From positions 2,695,149 through 2,759,148 of the forward strand of contig NZ_KQ236688.1 in assembly GCF_001183545.1 (NCBI RefSeq): a stretch of 64,000 nt of DNA, read 5' to 3'. Source of the stretch: Cellvibrio sp. pealriver (lineage in GTDB: Bacteria > Pseudomonadota > Gammaproteobacteria > Pseudomonadales > Cellvibrionaceae). The position numbers were made by a program, and so were the translations under genes. The notes beneath the pieces are model-generated. The model was not told where the DNA came from. It ran no database searches and worked only from the letters and a program-made list of their open reading frames with translations. Of the stretch, positions 27,196-35,813 are shown one piece after another (the stretch's first letter is position 1; each line of letters begins with the position of its first letter).

Positions 27196-27913
27196 GCTTC
27201 TCCAGAAAACTGCGCCAATTACGTGTAGTAGATTGCATTACATCTATTCCCATATGGCCACAATTTGCAATTAAATCCAATGCTGAAACATAGGGTGTGA
27301 AAGCTCCATGTTGTTGCGGGTAAGCCATGCAGTGATAATTCATATACTCCACTTCTACACCGGCATCGAAAAATTTTTGATGATTCAGATAATGACGCGC
27401 ACCATGGCCCGTAATGTACTCGGTACCACCAAGCTCCTTAACAATAGCCAAAACGCGATCGCTGCCTTCACCGCCAATAGCAAGATCGCGACTATCCAAA
27501 AATGTTACCCGCTCATGAAGATTAAAATAATTAACTAGCGCCAACATGGAAGCGCGGGCAATTTCACTCAGACTGCCATGTTGGTGAGATGACAACACAG
27601 AATCATAAAGCGCCAGAGCATCATTTGCGTAAGGAGAGCTGCCCAGACTCTCCTGCAATAAATATTTATGCTTTCCAAACCATAATTCCGGTGCCTGCAC
27701 GGATACATCCTGAATTTTCATTCCCAAATGCAAATCCTTTAAGGGGAGGGTTAACCAACGGCTTCCAGAGGGCGTTTTCAATTGAACCCTGTTGGTAAAA
27801 CTCCCTTTAGAAAAGGCAACATCGTCGTAGTGTACAAATATATCCGCAAGCTTGATTTGCTCAAGCATGCCCACCCACGGGAAAAACATTGATTGCGATA
27901 TAACAATACGCAT
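27185..27913 (-). CDS. WbqC-like protein
   Basis: A 242-residue protein of the WbqC family, recognised by the N-terminal ISQSMFFPWVGMLEQIKLAD, the following FVHYDDVAFSKGSFTNRVQ, and the later TYITGHGA-type segment (EYITGHGARHYL). WbqC proteins occur in O-antigen and glycan clusters, sometimes with ATP-grasp or aminotransferase genes; their biochemical role is not firmly known, an N-acyl/glycyl transfer to amino sugars having been suggested. It abuts the upstream methyltransferase gene with a one-base overlap. Confidence 0.88.
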   Translation of the reverse strand: MRIVISQSMFFPWVGMLEQIKLADIFVHYDDVAFSKGSFTNRVQLKTPSGSRWLTLPLKDLHLGMKIQDVSVQAPELWFGKHKYLLQESLGSSPYANDALALYDSVLSSHQHGSLSEIARASMLALVNYFNLHERVTFLDSRDLAIGGEGSDRVLAIVKELGGTEYITGHGARHYLNHQKFFDAGVEVEYMNYHCMAYPQQHGAFTPYVSALDLIANCGHMGIDVMQSTTRNWRSFLEKHDE

Positions 27914-29058
27914 TAATGCTCAGCCATATAAATTAACGTTCGAGCCTCGCTTATAAAAGGCATTGTCGCCATCACATTACGCGCAATCTTTGGATTTAGC
28001 CCGACAAATACTGTTTTGACCTCAGTGGGAATATCTACAGGCTTTTTAATCACGATATTAAACAGCGATCTGTTCTGTAAAAAGTCATTATTATCAAGAA
28101 AGCAGACAACTTTCTCAGGCTGCAGCAAATGCGCATGAACAAATGCACCATAAAAACCTGCACCGTAGATTGCAATTGGATTCGCGCAATTTCGCTCGGA
28201 AGATTGGATGTGATTGCCAATATTACGCCAAAACGAAGCGATTTCCGCCACTTGATTGGAGCAGTCTTCAACTGCAACTTCAACACTGTGATGATTGCGT
28301 TTTTTTGCAACAATCGTCATAGCTCCACGATGGCTCTGCAGATCAATATCAATCAGCGACAAGCCTGCATCATTTAACAATCTTTGCATAGATTTCGGCG
28401 TAAAATGATTAACATGATCAACCACAATAAAATCCGCAACGTTATTAAACATATTGGGAACTATTGCATAAAAAGTGCCCCCTTCATTTAATAACGACGC
28501 TATTTCCGAGATCACTTTTTTAACGCTTGCAATATGCTCCAGCGAAAAGAATGATGTAATCAAATCAAAACGATTGAGCCAATTACGGGGAATAGTGTTC
28601 ACTGCACACTTATCTGGCGTAGTCATCTTTTCCCAATAAGGACGGTAGGCTTCACTGACATCATAAAAATGACAATCAAGGTCAGGATATAGCTCCAGCA
28701 TTTTTTTCATCATGCTCGACTTTGCGCAACCAAAATCCAACACTTTTTGTTGTGATTGAAACTGGATTTTACGTTGCATGACGGCTAACTGATGGTCCGT
28801 CCTGTAACGTGCAACACCATCAACAACCTCATAAAGCTGATCTTCGTCTTCATGATAGAGGTTGATGTTGTAATGCTCAGCATAAAATACTGCTGCATCT
28901 GGTAAATCTTCACTATATACATGACCACAAGAGGCACACTCATAAATTTGAGTGTGCACTGGCAAAATCTGGCACCCTGATGTCAAACTTTTTTCAATCG
29001 CAGAGCGATACACTACAGAGGTGTCTTGCGATTCACATACATGGCAACGATAAGTCAT
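27913..29058 (-). CDS. Methyltransferase with N-terminal zinc finger (C-methyltransferase-like, putative glycan)
   Basis: About 381 residues. The N-terminus carries four cysteines, CHVCES and YECASCGH, of the zinc-binding kind found before SAM-dependent sugar C-methyltransferases. The central Rossmann part has KVLDFGCAKSSMMKKML, LITSFFSLEHI and TFYAIVPN. The C-terminal ~100 residues contain a second Rossmann-like start, IAIYGAGFYGAFVHAHLL, as in the Methyltransf_13/14 architecture. ATG 29058 with AGGA six bases upstream is preferred to a TTG at 29085. It may act on the same sugar chain as the gene at 31067, or on a second residue. Confidence 0.85.
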   Translation of the reverse strand: MTYRCHVCESQDTSVVYRSAIEKSLTSGCQILPVHTQIYECASCGHVYSEDLPDAAVFYAEHYNINLYHEDEDQLYEVVDGVARYRTDHQLAVMQRKIQFQSQQKVLDFGCAKSSMMKKMLELYPDLDCHFYDVSEAYRPYWEKMTTPDKCAVNTIPRNWLNRFDLITSFFSLEHIASVKKVISEIASLLNEGGTFYAIVPNMFNNVADFIVVDHVNHFTPKSMQRLLNDAGLSLIDIDLQSHRGAMTIVAKKRNHHSVEVAVEDCSNQVAEIASFWRNIGNHIQSSERNCANPIAIYGAGFYGAFVHAHLLQPEKVVCFLDNNDFLQNRSLFNIVIKKPVDIPTEVKTVFVGLNPKIARNVMATMPFISEARTLIYMAEH

Positions 29059-29094
29059 ACCCAATCCTGACAATTCAAAAAACAATACTAATGA

Positions 29095-29958
29095 TTATTC
29101 TGATGGCTGATGGACACACAGTTCTGGATGCACATCCGCAAAATCAACTCCGGACGCATAAGAGCCGATCCAATTATGTTTGCGCCCTACCGGCTCACTA
29201 AAATCAAACCACCTGAACTGCATACTCCATAATGCGCGATTGCTATTATTAATTCCGCTTTGATGTAACACCATAAAATCCATAATCAGTAGATCACCCG
29301 GTTTGGTGCAAGGGGAAATCATTTCATACTTGCTGACCAGTGCCTGCTCATTATGCAATCGTGCAGCATAACCACCGGTTTGCCCTTGATTATTGGTTTC
29401 ATATTGAATCAAAGGAAAAAGCCCTTCTTTATGAGAGCCGGGCAAAATATTTACCGGCCCATTTTCAGGCAACACATTGATCAATGGCGACCAAAATACC
29501 AATCCATTCAAACTGCGTAATTGCCCTGGATATTCCTGATGCCAGGCCGCACGGTATTTTTCTTCAAACGGATTGTTAATGCGTATACCAAATCCACCCG
29601 CAGCAATCCCCGCAATCGCACCAGCTCGCAATTGCTGAAACACTTTTTCATTTTTTAAATCAGCAACCAGCGCCATAAAAGCAGGTATCTGTTTTACTGC
29701 GTCGTAAATAACGCCCCCATAACGACGATTTATGTTTATAACCTCCAAATAGCCATCATCAAAGGTTTCAAACGCATAAGGTTTACGCTTAACTGGCAAG
29801 TCATATTCACGAATAACCTCGCCAATAATGTCGTAAGCTCGCCTGCAGATAGGTTCAATTTTTTCCAAAGGATAAAAATTTTCAAGAAGAATAAATCCAT
29901 TGCGCTCAAACTGTGCAATCTGATGTTCGCCCAGTAAAAGCGACGTGTGATTCGTCAT
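29095..29958 (-). CDS. Phytanoyl-CoA dioxygenase (PhyH)-family Fe(II)/2-oxoglutarate enzyme
   Basis: A 287-residue double-stranded beta-helix oxygenase. The iron ligands appear as HQE (in AAWHQEYPG) and a distal His in DFMVLHQSG; the 2-oxoglutarate Arg is probably in SMQFRW. PhyH-family enzymes hydroxylate diverse small molecules. In a sugar operon a hydroxylation or oxidative modification of the sugar or its acyl group is plausible. HxE in place of the common HxD is a minor variation. It overlaps the aminotransferase gene by four bases. Confidence 0.85.
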   Translation of the reverse strand: MTNHTSLLLGEHQIAQFERNGFILLENFYPLEKIEPICRRAYDIIGEVIREYDLPVKRKPYAFETFDDGYLEVININRRYGGVIYDAVKQIPAFMALVADLKNEKVFQQLRAGAIAGIAAGGFGIRINNPFEEKYRAAWHQEYPGQLRSLNGLVFWSPLINVLPENGPVNILPGSHKEGLFPLIQYETNNQGQTGGYAARLHNEQALVSKYEMISPCTKPGDLLIMDFMVLHQSGINNSNRALWSMQFRWFDFSEPVGRKHNWIGSYASGVDFADVHPELCVHQPSE

Positions 29959-31070
29959 TTCACACTCCTGATAATGCCATCAATTACGCTGACCACTATT
30001 TCCTGTTGCTGGATACTCATCTGCGGATAACTCGGCAAATTTATTGCACGCTGACAAATTCCATACGCATTTTTATTTTCTGGCTTATCGGTAAACATGG
30101 GCAAACTGCTGAGAGGCCAAAAGAATACCCGTGCATCGATATTGGCGGCTTTAAAAGCCTCCAATAATTGGAATTGTTGGATATTGCTGGATTCAGAAAA
30201 AACAACGGTAGGCATCCAATAGGCGTTGCGGCAACCGGAAGGCTCCGGATTTAACGCAACTGCATCATAAGAAGACAGCAGCGTTTTATATCGTGAAAAC
30301 ACTTCCCGCTTGGCATTCACCAGCTCATCAATACGTTCTAATTGCGCACAACCCAAAGCCGCTTGAATATTGGACATTTTAAATTTATAACCCACCTCAT
30401 CCGGCCAAAATTGTTTTTGTTGGTGCCGACTGCGCCCATGATTATTGAGTGTTAGTACGCGCTCATATAATTCACTGTTATTGGTAACAAACATCCCGCC
30501 TTCACCGGTGGTCATGGTTTTGGTACCGTGAAAAGAAAAGGTACCAAACGCTCCCATACTGCCCGCTTTGTGGTGGTGGTATTCTGAACCCAATGCTTCT
30601 GCGGCATCTTCAATTAAATGCAGTTGATATTTTTCTGCCAGTGCACGCAACGCATCCATATCACATAAATTGCCATAAAGATGCACCGCAATAATCGCTT
30701 TAGTCCGCGCGGTAATAGCACGCTCAACCTGTTGCGGATCTATACACCAGGTATCCGGTAAAATATCGACAAACACAGGCGTAGCACCGGCGTGCACCAC
30801 AGGAGCGACCGATGCAATCCAATTGGTGTCTGCCAGTATCACTTCATCGCCCGCGCCTATTCCCGCAGCCGCCAACCCAAGCTGTAGTGCGCCGGTACAG
30901 CTGGATGTTGCCACCGCGTGTTTTACACCAAGATAACGCGCAAAATGTTCTTCAAATCGATTGATGTAGTCATAACAATGTGCACCCCAGCCATTTTTAA
31001 CTGCATCCATTACATACTCATGTTCGAGTGCAGTAATTGAAGGCTGGGTATATACAATCCGTTCAGTCAT
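29955..31070 (-). CDS. DegT/DnrJ/EryC1-family sugar aminotransferase
   Basis: A 372-residue PLP enzyme. The catalytic Lys is in SFHGTKTMTTGEGGM; EDAAEALGSEY and the start EHEYVMDAVKNGWG are also diagnostic. Having Lys rather than His at that position marks it as an aminotransferase, not a 3-dehydrase of the DdhC type. The sequence around the Lys resembles perosamine-type 4-aminotransferases, so a 4-amino-4,6-dideoxyhexose is the likely product. The ATG at 31070 overlaps the upstream stop codon (ATGA). Confidence 0.92.
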   Translation of the reverse strand: MTERIVYTQPSITALEHEYVMDAVKNGWGAHCYDYINRFEEHFARYLGVKHAVATSSCTGALQLGLAAAGIGAGDEVILADTNWIASVAPVVHAGATPVFVDILPDTWCIDPQQVERAITARTKAIIAVHLYGNLCDMDALRALAEKYQLHLIEDAAEALGSEYHHHKAGSMGAFGTFSFHGTKTMTTGEGGMFVTNNSELYERVLTLNNHGRSRHQQKQFWPDEVGYKFKMSNIQAALGCAQLERIDELVNAKREVFSRYKTLLSSYDAVALNPEPSGCRNAYWMPTVVFSESSNIQQFQLLEAFKAANIDARVFFWPLSSLPMFTDKPENKNAYGICQRAINLPSYPQMSIQQQEIVVSVIDGIIRSVK

Positions 31071-32302
31071 TGGATGATCAACTCCGGAATAGCGGTAACA
31101 AATTTGCACTCAGGTTTAACTTGTGATTTTAGTTGCGCAGTAATTTCATCGCGCAAATTCCACGGCAATATCACCACGTAATCAGGATTACATTCTGTTA
31201 GTTGCGCTGGCGATAGTATGGGTATGTGGCTACCAGGCAGAAACTTCCCCTGCTTGGACGGGGCTGCATCAAATACGGCCGATATCAACCCGCTGCCAAT
31301 GTGCGCGTAATTTAAAAAGGTATTGCCTTTTGCAGCAGCACCATAAGCAACTACCACTTTATTATCAGCGTGAGCCTGTTGTAAAAACGCAACAAAGCGA
31401 TCGACAACGTCGGTGATGATTGATTGGAAATCGGTGTAGCCTTTTACACTGGCCATTTCGTGCTGTATTTCTTCCGCTAAGATATTTTCCACACTGGAAT
31501 CAACTGCCACATTCGATAAGTCCACAGCAGACGCCAATCTTGCCCATACGCGCAAACTACCGCCGTGGGGGGGTAATTTCTCTACTTTATAAACAACCAA
31601 ACCTGCAGCGCGTAAAATACGCTGCACACTATGCAGCGATAAATACGAATAGTGTTCGTGATAAATAGTATCGAACTGTCGCTGTTGAATCAGGTTTAGC
31701 AGATGTGGGAATTCCAGGCTGCACACACCATCCGGTTTGAGCAGTTGCGCTATGCCCTCCACGAAATCATTAATATCGGGCACATGGGCAAGAACATTGT
31801 TGGCAATAATTAGATCGGCTTTTCCATAATCTGAATTGATGTTATGCGCCAAACGTTTACCAAAAAAATCCTCAACAATAGTGATGCCTTTTTTTCTGGC
31901 TGCATCGGCTGTTGCGTTCGTTGGCTCAACACCCAGGCAAGGAATTTCACTGCGCACAAAATGCTGCAACAAGTAGCCATCGTTAGCGGCAAGCTCTATC
32001 ACAAAACTATTTTCATTCAGTTTTAGCTGCGCAATCGCCGCCTCTGTAAAACGCTGGGCATGGGCAACCCAGGTAGTGGATGTTGAAGAAAAGTAAGCAT
32101 AATCCGCGGTAAATAATTCTTCGGCGCGATTAAAATCTTCCGTCTGCACCAACCAGCAATGGTTACACACCCACACCCGCAACGGATAGGCGCGCTCACT
32201 GGCACATTGCTCGCGCGAATGAGGATACGCATTGGATGGCGGCATCTCACCCAAGTCAGCAAACGGAATAGTTAATAATTGCTGGCAATGTCTACACTTC
32301 AT
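31067..32302 (-). CDS. NDP-hexose C-methyltransferase (Methyltransf_13/14 type)
   Basis: A 411-residue enzyme. It has an N-terminal zinc-binding domain (CRHCQQ, VWVCNHCWLVQ), a SAM-binding core with VIELAANDGYLLQHF and NNVLAHVPD, and HEHYSYLSL, the catalytic His-rich motif seen in TylC3-like sugar C-3 methyltransferases. A C-terminal Rossmann-like part starts VVAYGAAAKGNTFLNY. With rfbF, rfbG and an RfbC-like epimerase directly upstream, the expected product is a CDP-linked 3-C-methyl-6-deoxy-4-ketohexose. The gene overlaps both neighbours by four bases. Confidence 0.92.
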   Translation of the reverse strand: MKCRHCQQLLTIPFADLGEMPPSNAYPHSREQCASERAYPLRVWVCNHCWLVQTEDFNRAEELFTADYAYFSSTSTTWVAHAQRFTEAAIAQLKLNENSFVIELAANDGYLLQHFVRSEIPCLGVEPTNATADAARKKGITIVEDFFGKRLAHNINSDYGKADLIIANNVLAHVPDINDFVEGIAQLLKPDGVCSLEFPHLLNLIQQRQFDTIYHEHYSYLSLHSVQRILRAAGLVVYKVEKLPPHGGSLRVWARLASAVDLSNVAVDSSVENILAEEIQHEMASVKGYTDFQSIITDVVDRFVAFLQQAHADNKVVVAYGAAAKGNTFLNYAHIGSGLISAVFDAAPSKQGKFLPGSHIPILSPAQLTECNPDYVVILPWNLRDEITAQLKSQVKPECKFVTAIPELIIQ

Positions 32303-32862
32303 AATCCGCTATCCCGTTTAGATTCAAATGCTTTATCGCGCTCCGATAAAAAACGGATAGGCAAAGGCCACTGAATAGCAAATGCAGGATCATCCACGCG
32401 CACACCTGCATCCCAATCAGCACGGTAATCCTGCGTGTGCAGATACAGTAGCTGCGAGTTATCTTCCAGCGCTTGAAAGCCATGCGCACACCCCGGCGGA
32501 ATCAATAGCATCTGCTGATTGTCCGCACTTAACTCAACGGCGATATGCTGCCCATAAGTTGGTGAATCACTGCGTAAATCCAACACCACGTCATACACGC
32601 GGCCTGTAATGCAACGCACGAGTTTTGTTTCGGTTACTGCTTCAGGCTCTGGCGCTTTTTGGTAATGCATTCCACGCACAGTACCCGCACGCAAATTAAG
32701 TGAGTGATTGATTTGGCGGATGGACTCTTCACCTAACAGGGATTGCAATGTGGATAAACAAAACCATCGGCTAAATGCACCACGCTCATCGATATGCGGC
32801 TGCGATGCAATCAGCATCACGCCCGGCAAAGCGGTTTCACTTATTGTTAGTGGCTGACCCAT
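32299..32862 (-). CDS. RfbC-like NDP-4-keto-6-deoxyhexose 3,5-epimerase
   Basis: A 187-residue cupin-fold epimerase. HIDERGAFSRWF, RGMHYQ (catalytic His), DVVLDLRSDSPTYG and LIPPGCAHGFQALED are the family signature. In dTDP-rhamnose synthesis the enzyme epimerises C3 and C5. Here it lies between rfbG and a C-methyltransferase, so the substrate is most likely CDP-4-keto-6-deoxy-D-glucose, and it may epimerise only one centre. It overlaps rfbG by 16 bases. Confidence 0.92.
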   Translation of the reverse strand: MGQPLTISETALPGVMLIASQPHIDERGAFSRWFCLSTLQSLLGEESIRQINHSLNLRAGTVRGMHYQKAPEPEAVTETKLVRCITGRVYDVVLDLRSDSPTYGQHIAVELSADNQQMLLIPPGCAHGFQALEDNSQLLYLHTQDYRADWDAGVRVDDPAFAIQWPLPIRFLSERDKAFESKRDSGL

Positions 32863-33938
32863 ATCAATCCTGCTTGCTGTGCACAGCGAATATAAAAGTC
32901 CAACTGTTGTACAGAGATAATATTATTGTGCTGATAAAACTGTTGATACCACTGCGCTGTGTGCTGGGCAGTTTGTGCAAAATTCCATACCGGCTGCCAC
33001 TGCAACTGCGTTTGTGCAGCGCGGCTATCGAGCATTAAATTAAGCGCTTCGTGTACATGGGGTGGTGGCGCTTCTGACCAGATCAACTCCGGCCAATGTG
33101 TTTTCATTTGCACGAGTACATCAGCAACGGTTTTGTTATCGCGCTGATCCGGCCCGAAATTCCAGGCGCGTGCTTTATCGGCCTCACCCATTAACAAATG
33201 TTGCGCAACACATAAATAACCAGAGAGCGAATCCAACACATGTTGCCAAGGTCTTATCGCCTGCGGGTGACGGATCATTAACGGCGAGTCGCTATGCATC
33301 GCGCGGATAATATCCGGCACCAAACGGTCGCGCGCCCAGTCACCACCACCAATCACATTACCTGCGCGCGCGCTCGCCACTAATACGTTTTGTTTTGAAA
33401 AAAAACTGCGCCGGTAAGATTGCACAACCAATTCACACGCCGCTTTGGATGCACTGTAAGGATCGTGGCCGCCGAGCGGATCGGATTCAATAAAGTGTTC
33501 ACCGCGCTCGGCATTTTCGTACACCTTGTCGGTGGTGATCACCACAATCGCTTTTACGGATGGCTGATGCCGGCACGCCTCTAACACATTTACCGTGCCC
33601 ATCACGTTGGTTTGCCAGGTAGCGATAGGGTCTTCGTAAGAAGCGCGCACTAATGGCTGGGCCGCAAAATGAATTACCAATTCAGGAGCTGCCTGCTGCA
33701 TTACCGCCGTTATATCTTGGCGATTATTGATGTCAGCAAAATGGCTGTTTAGCGATAACCTCAACAAATCCCAATGCGCGGGATGCGTGTCGGGCGGCAA
33801 GGCAATGCCGGTCACATTTGCACCCAATTGCCGCAGCCATAACGCCAACCAACTGCCTTTAAAACCAGTGTGCCCTGTCAGCAGAATATTTATCCCGCGA
33901 AAGCAGTCGTTGAATAACATCATTGCCAGGTTTTCCAT
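32847..33938 (-). CDS. rfbG: CDP-glucose 4,6-dehydratase
   Basis: Converts CDP-glucose to CDP-4-keto-6-deoxyglucose. The NAD-binding LLTGHTGFKGSWLALWL is specific to RfbG; HFAAQPLVRASYEDP, ITTDKVYEN, the catalytic YSASKAACE and GNVIGGGDWARDRLVPD follow. Three starts are close: ATG 33938 (GGTGA upstream), and ATG 33923 and 33920, the last two overlapping the rfbF stop codon. Any of them gives a full-length enzyme. Confidence 0.96.
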   Translation of the reverse strand: MENLAMMLFNDCFRGINILLTGHTGFKGSWLALWLRQLGANVTGIALPPDTHPAHWDLLRLSLNSHFADINNRQDITAVMQQAAPELVIHFAAQPLVRASYEDPIATWQTNVMGTVNVLEACRHQPSVKAIVVITTDKVYENAERGEHFIESDPLGGHDPYSASKAACELVVQSYRRSFFSKQNVLVASARAGNVIGGGDWARDRLVPDIIRAMHSDSPLMIRHPQAIRPWQHVLDSLSGYLCVAQHLLMGEADKARAWNFGPDQRDNKTVADVLVQMKTHWPELIWSEAPPPHVHEALNLMLDSRAAQTQLQWQPVWNFAQTAQHTAQWYQQFYQHNNIISVQQLDFYIRCAQQAGLIWVSH

Positions 33939-34693
33939 GGCGCTTCACCGGAAGCCCACAATGCTTCCAGTTGGGTTTTATCGCGCAGGGTATCCATCGG
34001 TTGCCAAAATCCGTGATGTTCAAACGCCATTAATTGATTGGATTCCGCAAGCACTTTTAGCGGCTGGTCTTCCCAGCTGGTTTGGTCGCTCTCAATTAAA
34101 TCGAGGCAGTTGGGCGATAACACAAAAAATCCACCATTGATCATGCCGCCGTCGCCGCGCGGTTTTTCAGTAAATCCTTTTACCTGATTGCCATCGCACG
34201 TCAGCGCACCATAGCGCCCCGGCGGTTGTACTGCCGTCACTGTTGCGCGTTTTTTATGTTGGAGGTGAAACGCAATTAATTCGCGAATGTTGACATCAGA
34301 AAGACCATCGCCATAGGTAAAACAAAAAGCGTCGTCGTCTTTTAAAAATTCTTTGGCGTATTTCAAACGACCACCGGTCAAGGTGTGCTCGCCGGTATTT
34401 AACAGGGTGACTTTCCAGGGCTCGGCAGCATGGTGATGCACTTGCATCTCGTTGGTGGACATGTCAAAGGTGACATCGGACATGTGCAAAAAATAATTCG
34501 CAAAATATTCCTTGATGACATACCCCTTGTAGCCGCAGCAGATAATAAATTCATTCACGCCGTGCGCGGAGTAGTGCTTCATGATGTGCCACAGAATTGG
34601 CTTACCGCCGATTTCAATCATCGGCTTGGGTTTGAGATGCGTCTCTTCTGAAATACGGGTTCCCAAACCACCCGCCAAAATGACTGCTTTCAT
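33920..34693 (-). CDS. rfbF: Glucose-1-phosphate cytidylyltransferase
   Basis: Makes CDP-glucose from glucose 1-phosphate and CTP, the first committed step of the operon. The nucleotide-binding start MKAVILAGGLGTRISEET with KPKPMIEIGGKPILWHIM, and later TYGDGLSDV, VTAVQPPGRYG and NGGFFVLSP are characteristic. ATG 34693 has AAGGAG five bases upstream. It is the first gene of the 13-gene run, so the promoter should lie in 34694-34867, where I see no clear element. Confidence 0.96.
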   Translation of the reverse strand: MKAVILAGGLGTRISEETHLKPKPMIEIGGKPILWHIMKHYSAHGVNEFIICCGYKGYVIKEYFANYFLHMSDVTFDMSTNEMQVHHHAAEPWKVTLLNTGEHTLTGGRLKYAKEFLKDDDAFCFTYGDGLSDVNIRELIAFHLQHKKRATVTAVQPPGRYGALTCDGNQVKGFTEKPRGDGGMINGGFFVLSPNCLDLIESDQTSWEDQPLKVLAESNQLMAFEHHGFWQPMDTLRDKTQLEALWASGEAPWKTWQ

Positions 34694-34867
34694 AGCCACT
34701 CCTTTTATTCGTTGTTATCGTTCGAGTATAGAAAACATTACCATCTACACAACAAGCGCCTTCAATTCACACAATCGTCAACCTGTGCTTGGCAATAATC
34801 CCGTATTATTTTTCACAGCGCATTTTTTCATACCTTTTTTCATGCCCTTTTTCATGGAGCAAGCACT

Positions 34868-35686
34868 ATGCAGATCATTTTGCTGCGCGGCCTCGCACGC
34901 GAAGCTGGGCACTGGCTGGAGTTTCCCGACTATCTGCACGCAGTGCTTGGCGACCACTGCCAGCTGCACTTAGTCGATTTCCCCGGCTGTGGCCGCTATT
35001 ACCAACGCGATGCACTGACCTCCATTGCCGCCATGACCGATCATGCCCGCGCTGAATTTGCATCGGCCTTATCCTCGCCTTTATCTTCACACAACACACC
35101 CACTTCACCGGTATTGCTTATCGGCATCTCCATGGGCGGCATGGTTGCGCTGGATTGGGCGCAGCGTTTCCCACAAGAACTGGATGGACTGACGCTGATC
35201 AATTCCAGCGCAGGCAACCAACCATTTTGGTGGCGATTAAAACCCGCCGCCTGGCCAACCATGCTGCGGACAATGTTTGCCGCTCCCGATACCCGCGAAA
35301 GCCTTGTTTTAAAGGTAGTTAGCAACCAACGTGCCGACTACAACTTACACCTTAAACGATGGCTGGAAATACAACAGCAACGCCCAATTACCCGAAATAC
35401 CATCATCACCATGCTGCGCGCAGCCGCCGCGTTTAAACCCAAAGCCGACTGCAGGGTACAAGGGCTGATACTCGCCAGCGAGCAAGACCGGATGGTGTCG
35501 GTACGCGCAAGTCGGGCATTGGCAAGGCAATTCCAGTGGCCAATTTATAGCCATCCTTCTGCCGGACATGATCTGCCGATGGACGATCCACAATGGGTTG
35601 CGATGCAAATAAAACACTGGCTCGACCAGCACGCATCAAATCCCATAAAAATACAATGTAAACGGTTACAAATTTACAAATATTGA
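34868..35686 (+). CDS. Alpha/beta-hydrolase
   Basis: A 272-residue alpha/beta-hydrolase. The nucleophile Ser is in GISMGGM; the acid is probably the Asp of SEQDRMVS and the His that of SAGHDLPMDDP, giving a complete triad. LRGLAREAGHW is the oxyanion-strand region. There is no signal peptide, so the enzyme is cytoplasmic. The substrate is unknown. The gene diverges from rfbF. Confidence 0.88.
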   Translation: MQIILLRGLAREAGHWLEFPDYLHAVLGDHCQLHLVDFPGCGRYYQRDALTSIAAMTDHARAEFASALSSPLSSHNTPTSPVLLIGISMGGMVALDWAQRFPQELDGLTLINSSAGNQPFWWRLKPAAWPTMLRTMFAAPDTRESLVLKVVSNQRADYNLHLKRWLEIQQQRPITRNTIITMLRAAAAFKPKADCRVQGLILASEQDRMVSVRASRALARQFQWPIYSHPSAGHDLPMDDPQWVAMQIKHWLDQHASNPIKIQCKRLQIYKY

Positions 35687-35813
35687 CCCCTCTTAACCAA
35701 TCGCCCTACTAGACTTGAGCCAACCCTGCCGAAAAAGAGCGGGGAATACATCCCGTGTTTGCCCATGCTCCTGACCGCAATGAGTAGCACAACAATAATG
35801 ATCGAGGCTCTTA

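Noticed and set aside
29955-31070. 3-dehydrase of the DdhC/RfbH type next to rfbF-rfbG
   Set aside because: The position of the PLP Lys carries Lys (HGTKTMTTGEGG), whereas the dehydrase has His; therefore an aminotransferase.
23135-34693. Classical O-antigen or capsule locus
   Set aside because: No Wzx, Wzy, Wzm/Wzt, WaaL or priming glycosyltransferase is seen and there is only the convergent GT41; a locus extending outside the window cannot be fully excluded, but the operon is bounded by other genes on both sides.
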